This document shows positions 1-7,667 of a stretch of DNA of 11,269 bases, one piece after another. The position numbers and the translations under genes were made by a program. The stretch covers positions 1-11,269 of the forward strand of contig JAEZYZ010000142.1 in assembly GCA_023418705.1 (NCBI GenBank), given 5' to 3'. Every line of letters starts with the position of its first letter. The stretch's first letter is position 1. This stretch comes from Pseudomonadota bacterium (GTDB taxonomy: Bacteria > Myxococcota_A > Polyangia > Polyangiales > Polyangiaceae). The notes beneath the pieces are model-generated. The model ran no database searches and had not been told where the DNA came from. It saw only the letters and a list, made by a program, of their open reading frames with translations.

Positions 1-84
1 GGGGGGCGGCCCGCCCCAACCTCCGGGGGGGCCCCGCCGCGGGGGGCCCCCCTTCCGATCTTCCGATCTTCCTGTGACCGATCT
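1..84. other. Probable sequencing artefact: G/C homopolymer blocks plus tandem Illumina adapter ends
   Basis: The first 52 bases are almost pure G and C in homopolymer blocks, including a perfect 12-bp palindrome of six G and six C at 41-52. Then comes CTTCCGATCT (52-61), overlapped by a second TTCCGATCT (61-69); a third partial match, CCGATCT, sits at 78-84. CTTCCGATCT is the 3' end shared by the standard Illumina adapters. Stacked adapter ends beside poly-G at a contig terminus point to read-through or assembly artefact rather than biology. The exact point where genuine genome begins is unclear, somewhere between about 70 and 85. Confidence 0.85.
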
Positions 85-206
85 TTGCTCTAGACCCTTC
101 GACGCACCTCGCTGCCCAGTCGTGAAATCCGTTTTCACCTACTCGAGGTGGGCCGAGGCCCTGATGCTCTTCCTCCGAGCGATCCCCGATCGCGCCTGCG
201 CTCTTG
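85..206. other. Non-coding tail downstream of the pilus operon, with two short hairpins
   Basis: No convincing gene is seen here. Two small inverted repeats lie just past the stop of the last minus-strand gene: GCGATC/GATCGC with a 3-nt loop at 179-193, and GTGAAA/TTTCAC with a 5-nt loop at 122-138. Neither is followed by a T-run on the minus strand, so neither is a canonical intrinsic terminator, although they could help end or stabilise the pilus transcript. CACCT/AGGTG at 136-150 is an alternative partner that overlaps the second hairpin. Confidence 0.4.
179..193 (-). terminator. Weak candidate transcription end hairpin of the pilus operon
   Basis: A perfect 6-bp stem (GCGATC/GATCGC, loop CCC) begins 13 nt beyond the TAG of the terminal lipoprotein gene. 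Its position fits a terminator or a 3'-end stabilising hairpin. There is no following U-tract in the minus-strand transcript, so intrinsic termination is doubtful and the stem could be chance in GC-rich DNA. Confidence 0.2.
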
Positions 207-716
207 CTACTGCAGCTTGTTGGCGTCGAGCAGCTTGCCGTCGGGCGTGATGCCGGCGCGTCGATAGCGCTCTTGTTCGGTGAGGCCCTGAACGGTAGGG
301 GGTGGGGTGACGTCGCGGACCAGAAGCCGGGTGCGCAAGCCGTCTTCGACGATCTCGATGCGGTAGAGCTTGTCGGGGGGCTGGCCCTTGATCGCAGTGC
401 GCTCGAAGATGGTGCGGCGAGGCGCGACCTCGACGAGCGGGACGCCGACGCGATCGCGGACGTAGCGCAGGAGCGCGTCGGGGCGCACGTTGCCAGCGGC
501 ATGCACCGCGTCCGGGAAACGCCGCTCGAGCCGCATGCCCCGGGGCAGCACCAGGCCGAACGCGCTGTGCGTCCCCGGCTCGAGCTCGCCGGGGGCCAGC
601 CGATCGACGGGCGGCCGGGCGCTGTCGGCCGGGCCGGGGTTGGCGGGCACCACGTCCGGCTCACTCTGGCAGCTCAAGGCGCAGAGCGCCGCCCATGCCA
701 AACATCGCGCTTTCAT
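207..716 (-). CDS. Small predicted lipoprotein of unknown function, last gene of the pilus tip operon
   Basis: A 169-residue protein whose ATG overlaps the TGA of pilY1 (ATGA, 713-716), so it is probably translated by ribosomes finishing PilY1; no separate Shine-Dalgarno is visible. The start has a short hydrophobic signal (about residues 4-15) ending ALS-Cys16, an imperfect lipobox, followed by a Pro/Ala-rich linker to about residue 48. The rest is a compact domain: an AFGLVLPRGM strand (52-61), a helix around PDALLRYVRDRV (79-90), and a strand pair LYRIEIVEDG...TRLLVRDV (117-136). I do not recognise the family with certainty. Its place after pilY1 suggests an envelope accessory factor for PilY1 or the minor pilins, which is inference. 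A longer reading of this frame, back to 1106, runs antisense-like through pilY1 with Arg-rich nonsense composition, so I chose 716 as the start. Confidence 0.8.
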   Translation of the reverse strand: MKARCLAWAALCALSCQSEPDVVPANPGPADSARPPVDRLAPGELEPGTHSAFGLVLPRGMRLERRFPDAVHAAGNVRPDALLRYVRDRVGVPLVEVAPRRTIFERTAIKGQPPDKLYRIEIVEDGLRTRLLVRDVTPPPTVQGLTEQERYRRAGITPDGKLLDANKLQ

Positions 717-3700
717 TCGATGATGGCGCCCCAGGAGTCGATGCGCGGGCTGGCGACCGGGGTCGGCAGATCCACGCTGAGCACGTTCGTGCCGCCGCCG
801 CTGACGGGCGAGCCGGCGCTGCCGGTGTGCATCACGAGCTGGAAGCGGGCGGGGCTCATGGCGTCGAAGCGCCGATGCGCGCCGCCGCCGAAGAAGCCGT
901 CGGTGCTCGGTTCTGGCGGTTGATCCACGCAGCTCGGGAGCTGCTGCACGCTGACACCGAAGATGGTGGCGCCCGGCTCGTTCAACAGGGCGCTCGCGTC
1001 GATGAACTTGCCGTCGTTCGCGCTGGCGAGGGCGGGTGGGGGCACGCCGAGGCCGCCCGCTTGCGGCTGCCCGCTGGTCTTTTGGTTGTAGTAGTGGAGC
1101 CACCACAGCCGGCTGCTCCCCGCCTGGCAGACGTCGGGGCTGTCGGCCGGCTCGGGCTGGAAGGTGGCGAAGTACAACACGCCGTTGAACAAGCTGATCG
1201 GCCCGGCCACCCGCTCGCCGTCCCTCAGGCGCTCGAACCAGCGCACGCTCGAGGTGTAGGCGCTATGGTCGGCGTTGAGCTTCTCTTCGAGCGAGAAGAC
1301 GTAGTTGTTCACGTCGTTGGCGGTGAACACCTCCTGGTCGCCGGTGGAGAACGCCACCGTGACGTTGCCGAGGGCCGTCGCGGACACCACCGGCTGGGTG
1401 TCGATGGGCTGCCCCGCGTCGAAGGCCTGGCTGGCGTACGCGTCGACGAACAGGCTCATCGTCCACTTGTCCGGATCGACCGCGGACAGATCGACGCGCC
1501 AGAGCGCGCCGTCCGCGTCGCCCACGAACAGGCGGTCGGCGACCGCGCCCGTCGCCCCGGGATAGGCCGCCGGTTGACCGGTGATGGGGGAGTCGAGCGG
1601 CGCCTCGATCACCCGCGGGCGCAACGCTGCCGGCAGCTCGGCGTCGTCCCGGCGGAAGGTGCGGACGATTTCCCCGGTATCCAAGCGGACGATGGTGAGG
1701 GAGCGGCCCGCGACGAAGTTGGGATCGTAGCAGTTGACCTGCGAGCGCGGCGTGAAGGCGGGATCCACGTTGGCCGGGCTGGTGTCGGCGCGCGCGCAGG
1801 CGGCGCCGGTCGGGGCGCCGGCGCTGCCGCCAGGCAGGATCGCGACCGCGATCTCCTTCTCGGCGCTGCCGTCGTTCTCGTCCTGGAAGAACAAGGTCGT
1901 GATGATGGGCGTGGCGCCCGAGCGCCCGAACAGCGGCACGCCGTTCTGGTCGGTCGTCAGCTGCCAGAGAAACCGCGGGCCCTTGTCCGGGTCGGAGCCG
2001 CTGGGCTCCGGGTCGGTGATGTCGATGGCGAAGTAGCCGCTGGCGTCGACGCCCATGTCGTGCGCGCTGCCGAAGGACTGCACGAGGACCGTGCGCCAGC
2101 TCGCCGAGTCGGCGCGCGCGTTGGCGAGCGAACGTTCGAAGCGGTGCTTGCCGTTCACCTGCACCGACACCACGTCGCGCACGACGGGCACGCCGTCGAG
2201 CAGACGCGCCGGGGACCCGGGGTACAGCTCGTCGAGCTTCGGCAGCACCGCCGGGGGGATGAAGGCCCAGAGCTCGTTGTTGGCTTTCCGATCGACCTTG
2301 ACGCTGTCCTCGGGGTCGTTGCTGGCGACCTTGAAGCCGTGGAACAGGCCGTCGGTGGTGGAGGTGTAGAGCACCACCGGACGCCGCTGGCGCTGGGCGG
2401 CGAACAGCTCGTAGGACTCGTCGCGCAGCGCCTCGCCCGGCGCGCCGACCACGCGCGGGGTCGAGTGATAGATCCCGCCGAGCAGCTGGCAGTCCGGGTT
2501 GCCCGGGGTTCGGCAGCGGTGGTAGTCGGTGCCGTTGTCGAGCCCGACCAGCCAGCGCAAGATCCGCGTCTTGCACTGGTCTGCCGTCAGCCCGACGCAC
2601 TCGCTGCCGTGGTTCGGGCCGAGCTGCAGCGCGGCGGCCGTGGTCGCGGAGACGAAGGCCTCGGCGGCGCCGGAGTACTGCTGCCCGCCGTAGGTCCCGA
2701 GGCCGTCCCGGTCGGCTTCGAGGTGCGGACGGATCGACCGCCCCGACCGGCGCTCGCTGCCCACCAGGTCGGGCGTGACCGAATAAAACAGCCGCGGTGG
2801 CCCCTGGCCCGAGTTGAGGTTCACGGCGAAGTCGTCGCCCTTGTTCGTGTCGATGGCTTGGGGCACGGGCTCGAGCGTGTCGTTGCTCGCGGTGCACACG
2901 AAGCGCTGGCGCTCGAGCTTGCCTTTCCAGACGCTGAACTGGTCCGGATCGAACGAAGAATAGAACCTGAAGGAGTTGGCGAACCCAGGGCTTGCCACGG
3001 TCGTCGCGCTGGCGCTGACCGGCAGCGTGCGGCTGGTGGTCGACTCGGACAGATCGGCGAAGATGCCGTTCAGGGCCACGCGCAGCTGGGTCATGTCGTC
3101 GGCGAAGCGCGCGCGCTCGGTGCCGCCGTTGTAGGCGATGCGATTGAGCACACAGCAGGCCTGCAGCTGCCGCTCGTCTGCATTCTGGGCGCAAAGACCG
3201 TCCGGCGACGTGAGGTCGTGGTCGCTCATGTTCTTGCAGTCGACCGGCGTCGGGTTGCCGCTGAGGGTCACCTCCGAGACGGCGAACCCGATGACGTACA
3301 CGTCGGTGCGGTGACTGAGATCGGCGCCCCAGCGCAGGTCGTAGGCGATCTGCTCCGGCTTGTCGTAGGGGCATTCGCCCGCCGGCGGCCCGAGCCCCTC
3401 GCAGTGCGGGCGCAGGTCCGTGTTCGGCTCCCCGTCGCTGAGCAGGATGATGTGGCTCTTGCGGCAGCCGCCCTGCACGTACGGATCGTCCTTGGGACCG
3501 AAGCTCTGCGCCGGGTTCAGCGGGTCGGGGCTGCCGTCGTTGCGGAGGAAGTCGCGCGCGTCCTTGAGCATCCCGGCGATCGGGGTCGCGCCGTACGGGC
3601 GGGTGCCGAGCAGGATCTGCTGGATCTGCGAGTTTTTCGTCTGCAGCTCCGACAGGCCTGCGGTGGGCGGACCGAACGCCACCATGCGCCCCTCCCACGG

Positions 3701-4402
3701 CGGCGCGGCGGCGTTGCGCGCGCCCACCTCCCAGCTCACGTCCGCCTCGCAGGCCGCCGGCCGCCCGCGCTGCTCGTTGCCCACGTAGTAGCTCCAGGTG
3801 CCAGCGATGCCGCTCGCGTGGTCGGCGCCGGTCCCTGAGTACCCTCGGCCCGCGTCGGGCAGCGTGTCGAACGTCATCAGCCCGAAGCGCAGCAGGTTGC
3901 TGAACGTGTCGAGCAAGCCGTTGGCCGACTGCGCGAAGGTCGTGCAGCTGGTCGCCAAGCTGTCATGGCGGTGGTAGCCGATGGCCCCCGCCGGAAACTC
4001 GAAGGCGTTGAGGGGCAGCACGCCCGGGCCGGGGGTGCACGCGCCGCTCAGCGGGCGGTGGTAGGGATTGATGTAGCCGTAGTCATAGGGTCGGTTGCCG
4101 CTCAGCGAATACTCGGTGACGAAATCGCTCGAGCTGCGGTCGACCGCCTGACAGCTGTAGTTCTGGATGGAGCCGGTCAATACCTCGAGCAGCTCGACCC
4201 AGCGGCTCTTCTCGCTCGTCCCTTCGGGCACGCAGCTCGGGTACTCGGCGCCCGAAGACTTGTACTCCATCGAGCCCGAGGTATCGACCAGGAGCAGCAC
4301 GTTCGGCAGCGGTGGGTTCACGTCCACCTGCGCCCGACCGGTGTTGGAGACGAGCGCCACCGCCAGCGCGCTGCAGAAGGAGATCGGGGCGAGTCGTTTC
4401 AT
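713..4402 (-). CDS. pilY1: PilY1-type pilus tip/priming protein with N-terminal von Willebrand A domain
   Basis: This 1229-residue protein has a Sec signal peptide (about 1-24) and then a vWA domain (about 33-450). The MIDAS residues are visible: DTSGSM at 40-45 (D40, S42, S44), T273 in GATPI, and D323 in LLSDGEPN. The vWA domain carries Cys-containing insertions (C334, C344, C389, C404, C416, C417). A linker and the PilY1 C-terminal beta-propeller follow, with family hallmarks VVLYTSTTDGLFHGF (676-690), NELWAFIPP (709-717), DRLFVGDADGALWRVDL (956-972) and GVLYFATFQP (1074-1083). PilY1 proteins cap the type IVa pilus and, with minor pilins, prime its assembly in the envelope; some also mediate adhesion or surface sensing. 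The ATG follows pilX by 10 nt, and its Shine-Dalgarno (GAGGAA, 4409-4414) abuts the pilX stop. The aspartate-rich calcium loop usual before the DRxYxGD motif is missing. Identification is firm; the ligand is unknown. Confidence 0.95.
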   Translation of the reverse strand: MKRLAPISFCSALAVALVSNTGRAQVDVNPPLPNVLLLVDTSGSMEYKSSGAEYPSCVPEGTSEKSRWVELLEVLTGSIQNYSCQAVDRSSSDFVTEYSLSGNRPYDYGYINPYHRPLSGACTPGPGVLPLNAFEFPAGAIGYHRHDSLATSCTTFAQSANGLLDTFSNLLRFGLMTFDTLPDAGRGYSGTGADHASGIAGTWSYYVGNEQRGRPAACEADVSWEVGARNAAAPPWEGRMVAFGPPTAGLSELQTKNSQIQQILLGTRPYGATPIAGMLKDARDFLRNDGSPDPLNPAQSFGPKDDPYVQGGCRKSHIILLSDGEPNTDLRPHCEGLGPPAGECPYDKPEQIAYDLRWGADLSHRTDVYVIGFAVSEVTLSGNPTPVDCKNMSDHDLTSPDGLCAQNADERQLQACCVLNRIAYNGGTERARFADDMTQLRVALNGIFADLSESTTSRTLPVSASATTVASPGFANSFRFYSSFDPDQFSVWKGKLERQRFVCTASNDTLEPVPQAIDTNKGDDFAVNLNSGQGPPRLFYSVTPDLVGSERRSGRSIRPHLEADRDGLGTYGGQQYSGAAEAFVSATTAAALQLGPNHGSECVGLTADQCKTRILRWLVGLDNGTDYHRCRTPGNPDCQLLGGIYHSTPRVVGAPGEALRDESYELFAAQRQRRPVVLYTSTTDGLFHGFKVASNDPEDSVKVDRKANNELWAFIPPAVLPKLDELYPGSPARLLDGVPVVRDVVSVQVNGKHRFERSLANARADSASWRTVLVQSFGSAHDMGVDASGYFAIDITDPEPSGSDPDKGPRFLWQLTTDQNGVPLFGRSGATPIITTLFFQDENDGSAEKEIAVAILPGGSAGAPTGAACARADTSPANVDPAFTPRSQVNCYDPNFVAGRSLTIVRLDTGEIVRTFRRDDAELPAALRPRVIEAPLDSPITGQPAAYPGATGAVADRLFVGDADGALWRVDLSAVDPDKWTMSLFVDAYASQAFDAGQPIDTQPVVSATALGNVTVAFSTGDQEVFTANDVNNYVFSLEEKLNADHSAYTSSVRWFERLRDGERVAGPISLFNGVLYFATFQPEPADSPDVCQAGSSRLWWLHYYNQKTSGQPQAGGLGVPPPALASANDGKFIDASALLNEPGATIFGVSVQQLPSCVDQPPEPSTDGFFGGGAHRRFDAMSPARFQLVMHTGSAGSPVSGGGTNVLSVDLPTPVASPRIDSWGAIIE

Positions 4403-4412
4403 GGGTCGTTCC

Positions 4413-5132
4413 TCATTGCCGCGTCGCGATCGGGGCGGTCACGTAGGCTCGGATGCGCTGCACGCTGGCCGCGGTGGAGGCGCTCGCGTCGGCGCACCAG
4501 GGGCTGGTCAGGGCGCTGTCCTCCCGCGCCACGCTGCGCACCTGCGCCCAGGCCGTCAGCGTGAGCTGCATCGGGATGAGCTCGCTGTGTTCGTTCTGCG
4601 TGAACCCGGGAGGCGGGCGCGGCGCTTGATACGCCTCGACCAGCTCGATGAGCAGCGATCCTTCGAGCGCGCTGTGCGCGCCGTCGCCCAGGACCGGGCC
4701 GAGGCTGCCGGCCGCGTTCGCGCTCTGCAGCTCCAGCACGCTCGCCCCGTTGCTCGAGTTCTCCTGGATCCTCGTTTCGATGTCCTGCGTGTCGAGCTTC
4801 AGGCACGGCACCGCCGTGGGCAGCCAGTTCCGGTCGATGTTCTGGTTGGAGGGACAGACTTCCTTGTTGGGGTCGTCGCGGCGCAGCTCGCGGATGTACT
4901 GCGATGCTTTGGTGGGGGCGCCGAGCTCCACGACCCCGAAGCGGCCGGCGTATTCGACCAGCTGTGAGGTCTGCATCGCCTGCCGATTGAAGCCGGAGGC
5001 CATGTCGACCAGGCTCGCCGAGCGCGCGGCGAAGATGCCGACGGCCGTCAAGAGCGTGATCACCAGCACCACGATGAACACCGCCGCGCCGCGCTCGCCG
5101 CGCCGCGTCCGGTAGCGAGGCCCGAACGTCAC
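4413..5132 (-). CDS. pilX: PilX-like minor pilin (type IV pilus assembly)
   Basis: This 239-residue protein starts at GTG 5132, which overlaps the pilW stop (GTGA, 5129-5132) and has a strong GGAGGT Shine-Dalgarno 6 nt upstream (5139-5144). A basic leader (RTRRGERG) precedes a hydrophobic helix, AAVFIVVLVITLLTAVGIFAA (16-36), and the amphipathic continuation RSASLVDMASGFNRQAMQTSQLVEYAGRFGV. That is the usual PilX N-terminal pattern. The Glu at position +5 of the mature protein, found in most pilins, is absent; this is common in PilX/GspK-type proteins that sit at the top of the tip complex. C93 and C110 could form a disulfide in the globular domain. The position between PilW and PilY1 matches the usual gene order. 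Assignment rests on the N-terminal pattern and context; the globular half is not recognisable by eye. Confidence 0.85.
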   Translation of the reverse strand: MTFGPRYRTRRGERGAAVFIVVLVITLLTAVGIFAARSASLVDMASGFNRQAMQTSQLVEYAGRFGVVELGAPTKASQYIRELRRDDPNKEVCPSNQNIDRNWLPTAVPCLKLDTQDIETRIQENSSNGASVLELQSANAAGSLGPVLGDGAHSALEGSLLIELVEAYQAPRPPPGFTQNEHSELIPMQLTLTAWAQVRSVAREDSALTSPWCADASASTAASVQRIRAYVTAPIATRQ

Positions 5133-6382
5133 CAGGCCACCTCCGCCAGGTTGTCGAGCATCACGTCGGTCTGCAGCGTGCGCACGCGGGCGAACGGCGC
5201 GCTGCCGTTGTCGCCGAGCCCGACGCGGTAGAGCCCGGGCGCGACCGCGCCGCCAGCGACGATGGGCGCGTCACGATCGGGCTCGCGCGAGCGCACGCTG
5301 AGCCGGACGCGGACCGCCCGCACCAGGTGCGGGCCCTGCACGGGGTTGAGCAGGCTGTCGCCGGCCCAGGCGAGCACGGCGTTGTCGCCCGGCGCGATCG
5401 TCGCCAGGGCGGTGACGTCCTGGCCGACGCGCGTCTGCACGGCCGTCAACCCGACCTGGAAGTCGACCGCGTACTCGGCCACGATCTCCTGGGTGCCGCC
5501 GATCACCGTGCCGTCGAGCGGATCGAGCTCGGAGCGGACCAGCTCGACGCGTCCTGTGTCGAAGGGGTTCGGGTCGCCGTAGATCGCGGCGTAGCTAGCG
5601 TCGCCGGAGAGGTTGGCGAGCTCGTAGCGGATGAAGTTGACCACGTTGATGACCGCGTTGGTCTCGACGCCGCCGGTCAGCCCGCACAGGCTCGAGCTGC
5701 CGCCGCGGAACGTCAGGGTCACGGCGGGATCGAGGACGATCTGGGGGGCAGCGCCGGCGTCCACCCCCGAAATCACCGAGTACTGCGTCCGCCCCTGGGC
5801 ATCCACGATGCGCACGGCGCGCCCCGCCGGGAACATCGCGTTCAGATAGGCGTCCCGGTCATCTGCCGTCATGCCGGGGTAGCCGGCGCGCGCCAGCGGC
5901 CCGATGTTGGGCTGCAAGGCGACCCGCAGCGTGGCCGCGTTCACGCCTTCGATGGGGAAATGATCGCTGCTCGTGTAGTTGCCGGAGAGCAGCAGCTGGT
6001 CGGGCTGGATCCCGTTCTGCGCCGGATCGCCGGTCGCGTCGGGGCGGGTGACGCGCAGGGCGGCCAGATTGGGCAAGAGCGCGTTGCCGCCCGCAGGGAG
6101 CGACTGGCACAGCGTCGGATCTTGCCGGATGTTGGGCGAGGCCATGAACCCGGCGCGGGCGATGTCGGACTGCAGCCGCTCGAAGCCGGCGATCACCGAC
6201 AGCGTGGCGTCGGCCACCCGCGACTCGCGCTGGTAGAAGCGCGACCCCTGGCTCGCCAGCGCGAACACCACCACCGACACGAAGAGCCCCCCGGTGACCG
6301 CCACCATCAGCTCCACGAGCGTGAAGCCCGCCTCCGCCGGGCGGCGGCGGGGGGCGATCGAGCCTGCAAGGGGACGGGTCAT
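5129..6382 (-). CDS. pilW: PilW-like minor pilin
   Basis: A 417-residue prepilin. The start is ATG 6382, overlapping the pilV stop (ATGA, 6379-6382). An upstream extension of this frame to 6817 is an Arg-rich shadow of pilV and is rejected. The class III leader is MTRPLAGSIAPRRRPAEAG, and cleavage before F20 gives FTLVELMVAVTGG with the conserved Glu at mature position 5 (E24). The hydrophobic helix spans about 20-44. The following stretch, ...DATLSVIAGFERLQSDIARAGFM, is characteristic of PilW, as is the unusually long C-terminal domain for a pilin. The protein is expected to be inserted in the inner membrane, processed by PilD, and built into the minor pilin tip complex with PilV, PilX and PilY1. 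No Shine-Dalgarno is seen, so translation probably depends on coupling. Confidence is high on family and moderate on the exact symbol. Confidence 0.9.
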   Translation of the reverse strand: MTRPLAGSIAPRRRPAEAGFTLVELMVAVTGGLFVSVVVFALASQGSRFYQRESRVADATLSVIAGFERLQSDIARAGFMASPNIRQDPTLCQSLPAGGNALLPNLAALRVTRPDATGDPAQNGIQPDQLLLSGNYTSSDHFPIEGVNAATLRVALQPNIGPLARAGYPGMTADDRDAYLNAMFPAGRAVRIVDAQGRTQYSVISGVDAGAAPQIVLDPAVTLTFRGGSSSLCGLTGGVETNAVINVVNFIRYELANLSGDASYAAIYGDPNPFDTGRVELVRSELDPLDGTVIGGTQEIVAEYAVDFQVGLTAVQTRVGQDVTALATIAPGDNAVLAWAGDSLLNPVQGPHLVRAVRVRLSVRSREPDRDAPIVAGGAVAPGLYRVGLGDNGSAPFARVRTLQTDVMLDNLAEVAW

Positions 6383-6990
6383 GAGGCGGTGTTCTGCTTG
6401 ATGGCGGTGGTCTGATAGACGAAGTGGTAGTTGGTGACGGCGGCGCCGATCTGGTCGACGGCGTCGTCGTTGCACAGCCCGCCGTCGGCCACGGCGCCGC
6501 CGCCACCGTCGCGCAGCCAGAACACCCGCACCTCGGCGCGGATGAGACCGCTGCCGGCGGTGTCCGGCTGCAGCCAGGTCAGGCGCAGGTGGGTGCAGAA
6601 GACCACCTGGCTCGGGTCGGCGGCGGCGGGCACGACGTTGCCGAGCGCGTCGAAGGCGGGCCCGAATTGATCGCCGACCGCCGCGGGCTGAAACCACCCG
6701 TCGTTGGTGGCGATCTGGTTCAGCCAGCGGGTCTCGCCGATATCGCTGCCGGCGCTGCCCGGCTGCGGCGACGGATAGTTCCAGAGCACGGCGTCGGCGT
6801 TCAGCTGGTCGATCCAAGCCTGGGCGATGTTGGTCGCCAGCGCCAGGCTCCGGGCGTGCCGGTTGGCCGAGACGGTCACCTTCTGCATGGCGATGATGCC
6901 AGAGACGCCGATCGCCAGCACGGTCAGCGCCATCAGCAGCTCGACGATGGTGTAGCCACGCCGCCGGCGCGCTCGCAGGCGTGGGATCAT
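6379..6990 (-). CDS. pilV: PilV-like minor pilin
   Basis: A 203-residue prepilin that starts at ATG 6990, overlapping the stop of the upstream FimT-like gene (ATGA, 6987-6990). The basic leader MIPRLRARRRRG is followed by YTIVELLMALTVLAIGVSGIIAMQ. Processing after G12 leaves Y13 as mature residue 1 (usually Phe, so slightly unusual) and E17 at mature position 5. The text ALTVLAIGVSGI...Q....A......A..IAQAWIDQLNAD is typical of PilV/GspI-like N-termini. A GGGGG run about 8 nt upstream of the ATG could act as a weak ribosome binding site, but coupling is more likely. Predicted role: minor pilin of the priming/tip complex in the inner membrane. The C-terminal domain (C120-region strand FCTHLRLTWLQ and later FWLRDGG) fits a pilin beta-sheet but is not diagnostic. 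Confidence 0.9.
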   Translation of the reverse strand: MIPRLRARRRRGYTIVELLMALTVLAIGVSGIIAMQKVTVSANRHARSLALATNIAQAWIDQLNADAVLWNYPSPQPGSAGSDIGETRWLNQIATNDGWFQPAAVGDQFGPAFDALGNVVPAAADPSQVVFCTHLRLTWLQPDTAGSGLIRAEVRVFWLRDGGGGAVADGGLCNDDAVDQIGAAVTNYHFVYQTTAIKQNTAS

Positions 6991-7667
6991 TGCCGCGCCC
7001 CCGAGGTGCCGAGCCGGGCGTTGCCGTTCGGCAGGATGAGCACGCGGCGCTCGAGCCCGTTGGCCGCGCCGTCGCTCCCTTGGCGCCACACGCGCGCCAG
7101 CGGAACGCCCGCCATCACGGCCAGCGGCTGCGCGAGCGCGTAGCGAGCGAAGGAGCGCCCGGTGGGCGTGAAGCAGACGTCCATTTCCGCGGTGGTGTTG
7201 CCGTTCGGCTGCACCAGCTCGAGCTTCTGGTCGCCGGCGGCGCCTTGACCCGGGACGAAGCGCCGTACCTCGCGGTAGCCGGCGGCGTCCCCCCAGTTCG
7301 TCGCAAGGCAGCTCGAGACGGGCAGCGCCTGGCATCCCGCCGTCTCCGCGGTGCCCCGCACCGCTTCGCGGATCTCGAAGGCGCCGCTTGCGAAGCGCAC
7401 GAGCACCGCGCTGCCGCGCCCCATCGCCCGCATGCGCGCGTCGCGGTACACCGACGCGATCTCGTGCGCCGTCTGCATCGTGCGCCGATCGCGCATGCGG
7501 TTGGTGATGCTCGGGATGGCGAGCACCGCCAACGCCGAGATGATGACCACCACCACGATCAGCTCGATCAGCGTGAACCCGCGCCTGCCAGCGCGGCGGC
7601 GCCGATGTAGGCGCGGGGGAGGGCTCGAAACGGAGGTCACCGAGGGGCCGGACACAGCAAGCGGCAT
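6987..7667 (-). CDS. FimT/FimU/GspH-like minor pilin, first gene of the pilus tip operon
   Basis: From ATG 7667 this is a 226-residue prepilin. After a basic stretch (RRRRAGRRG), FTLIELIVVVVIISALAVLAIPS begins at F31, with the conserved Glu at mature position 5 (E35). The C-terminal part, ending VLILPNGNARLG, resembles the GspH/FimT domain whose last strands carry an R-V-x-x-x-P/N-G pattern. In related operons FimT/FimU or GspH leads PilV, PilW and PilX and occupies the minor pilin complex. The start is uncertain. GTG at 7655 or 7640 would give a more usual short leader, and none of the three has a clear Shine-Dalgarno. The open frame extends to GTG 7808, but codons there (two TTA, plus AGA, CTA, GTA) are unlike the rest, so that extension is probably not translated. 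Confidence 0.85.
   Translation of the reverse strand: MPLAVSGPSVTSVSSPPPRLHRRRRAGRRGFTLIELIVVVVIISALAVLAIPSITNRMRDRRTMQTAHEIASVYRDARMRAMGRGSAVLVRFASGAFEIREAVRGTAETAGCQALPVSSCLATNWGDAAGYREVRRFVPGQGAAGDQKLELVQPNGNTTAEMDVCFTPTGRSFARYALAQPLAVMAGVPLARVWRQGSDGAANGLERRVLILPNGNARLGTSGARQ

Noticed and set aside
1263..3698. 811-codon minus-strand frame inside pilY1
   Set aside because: It is an alternative frame of the same gene with extreme Arg/Pro/Ala composition and no motif, a codon-bias shadow.
695..3838. 1047-codon open frame on the plus strand opposite pilY1
   Set aside because: It is antisense to a clearly recognisable PilY1. Its product is dominated by Arg, Gly, Ala, Val and His in the pattern expected from the reverse frame of GC-rich codons, with no domain features.
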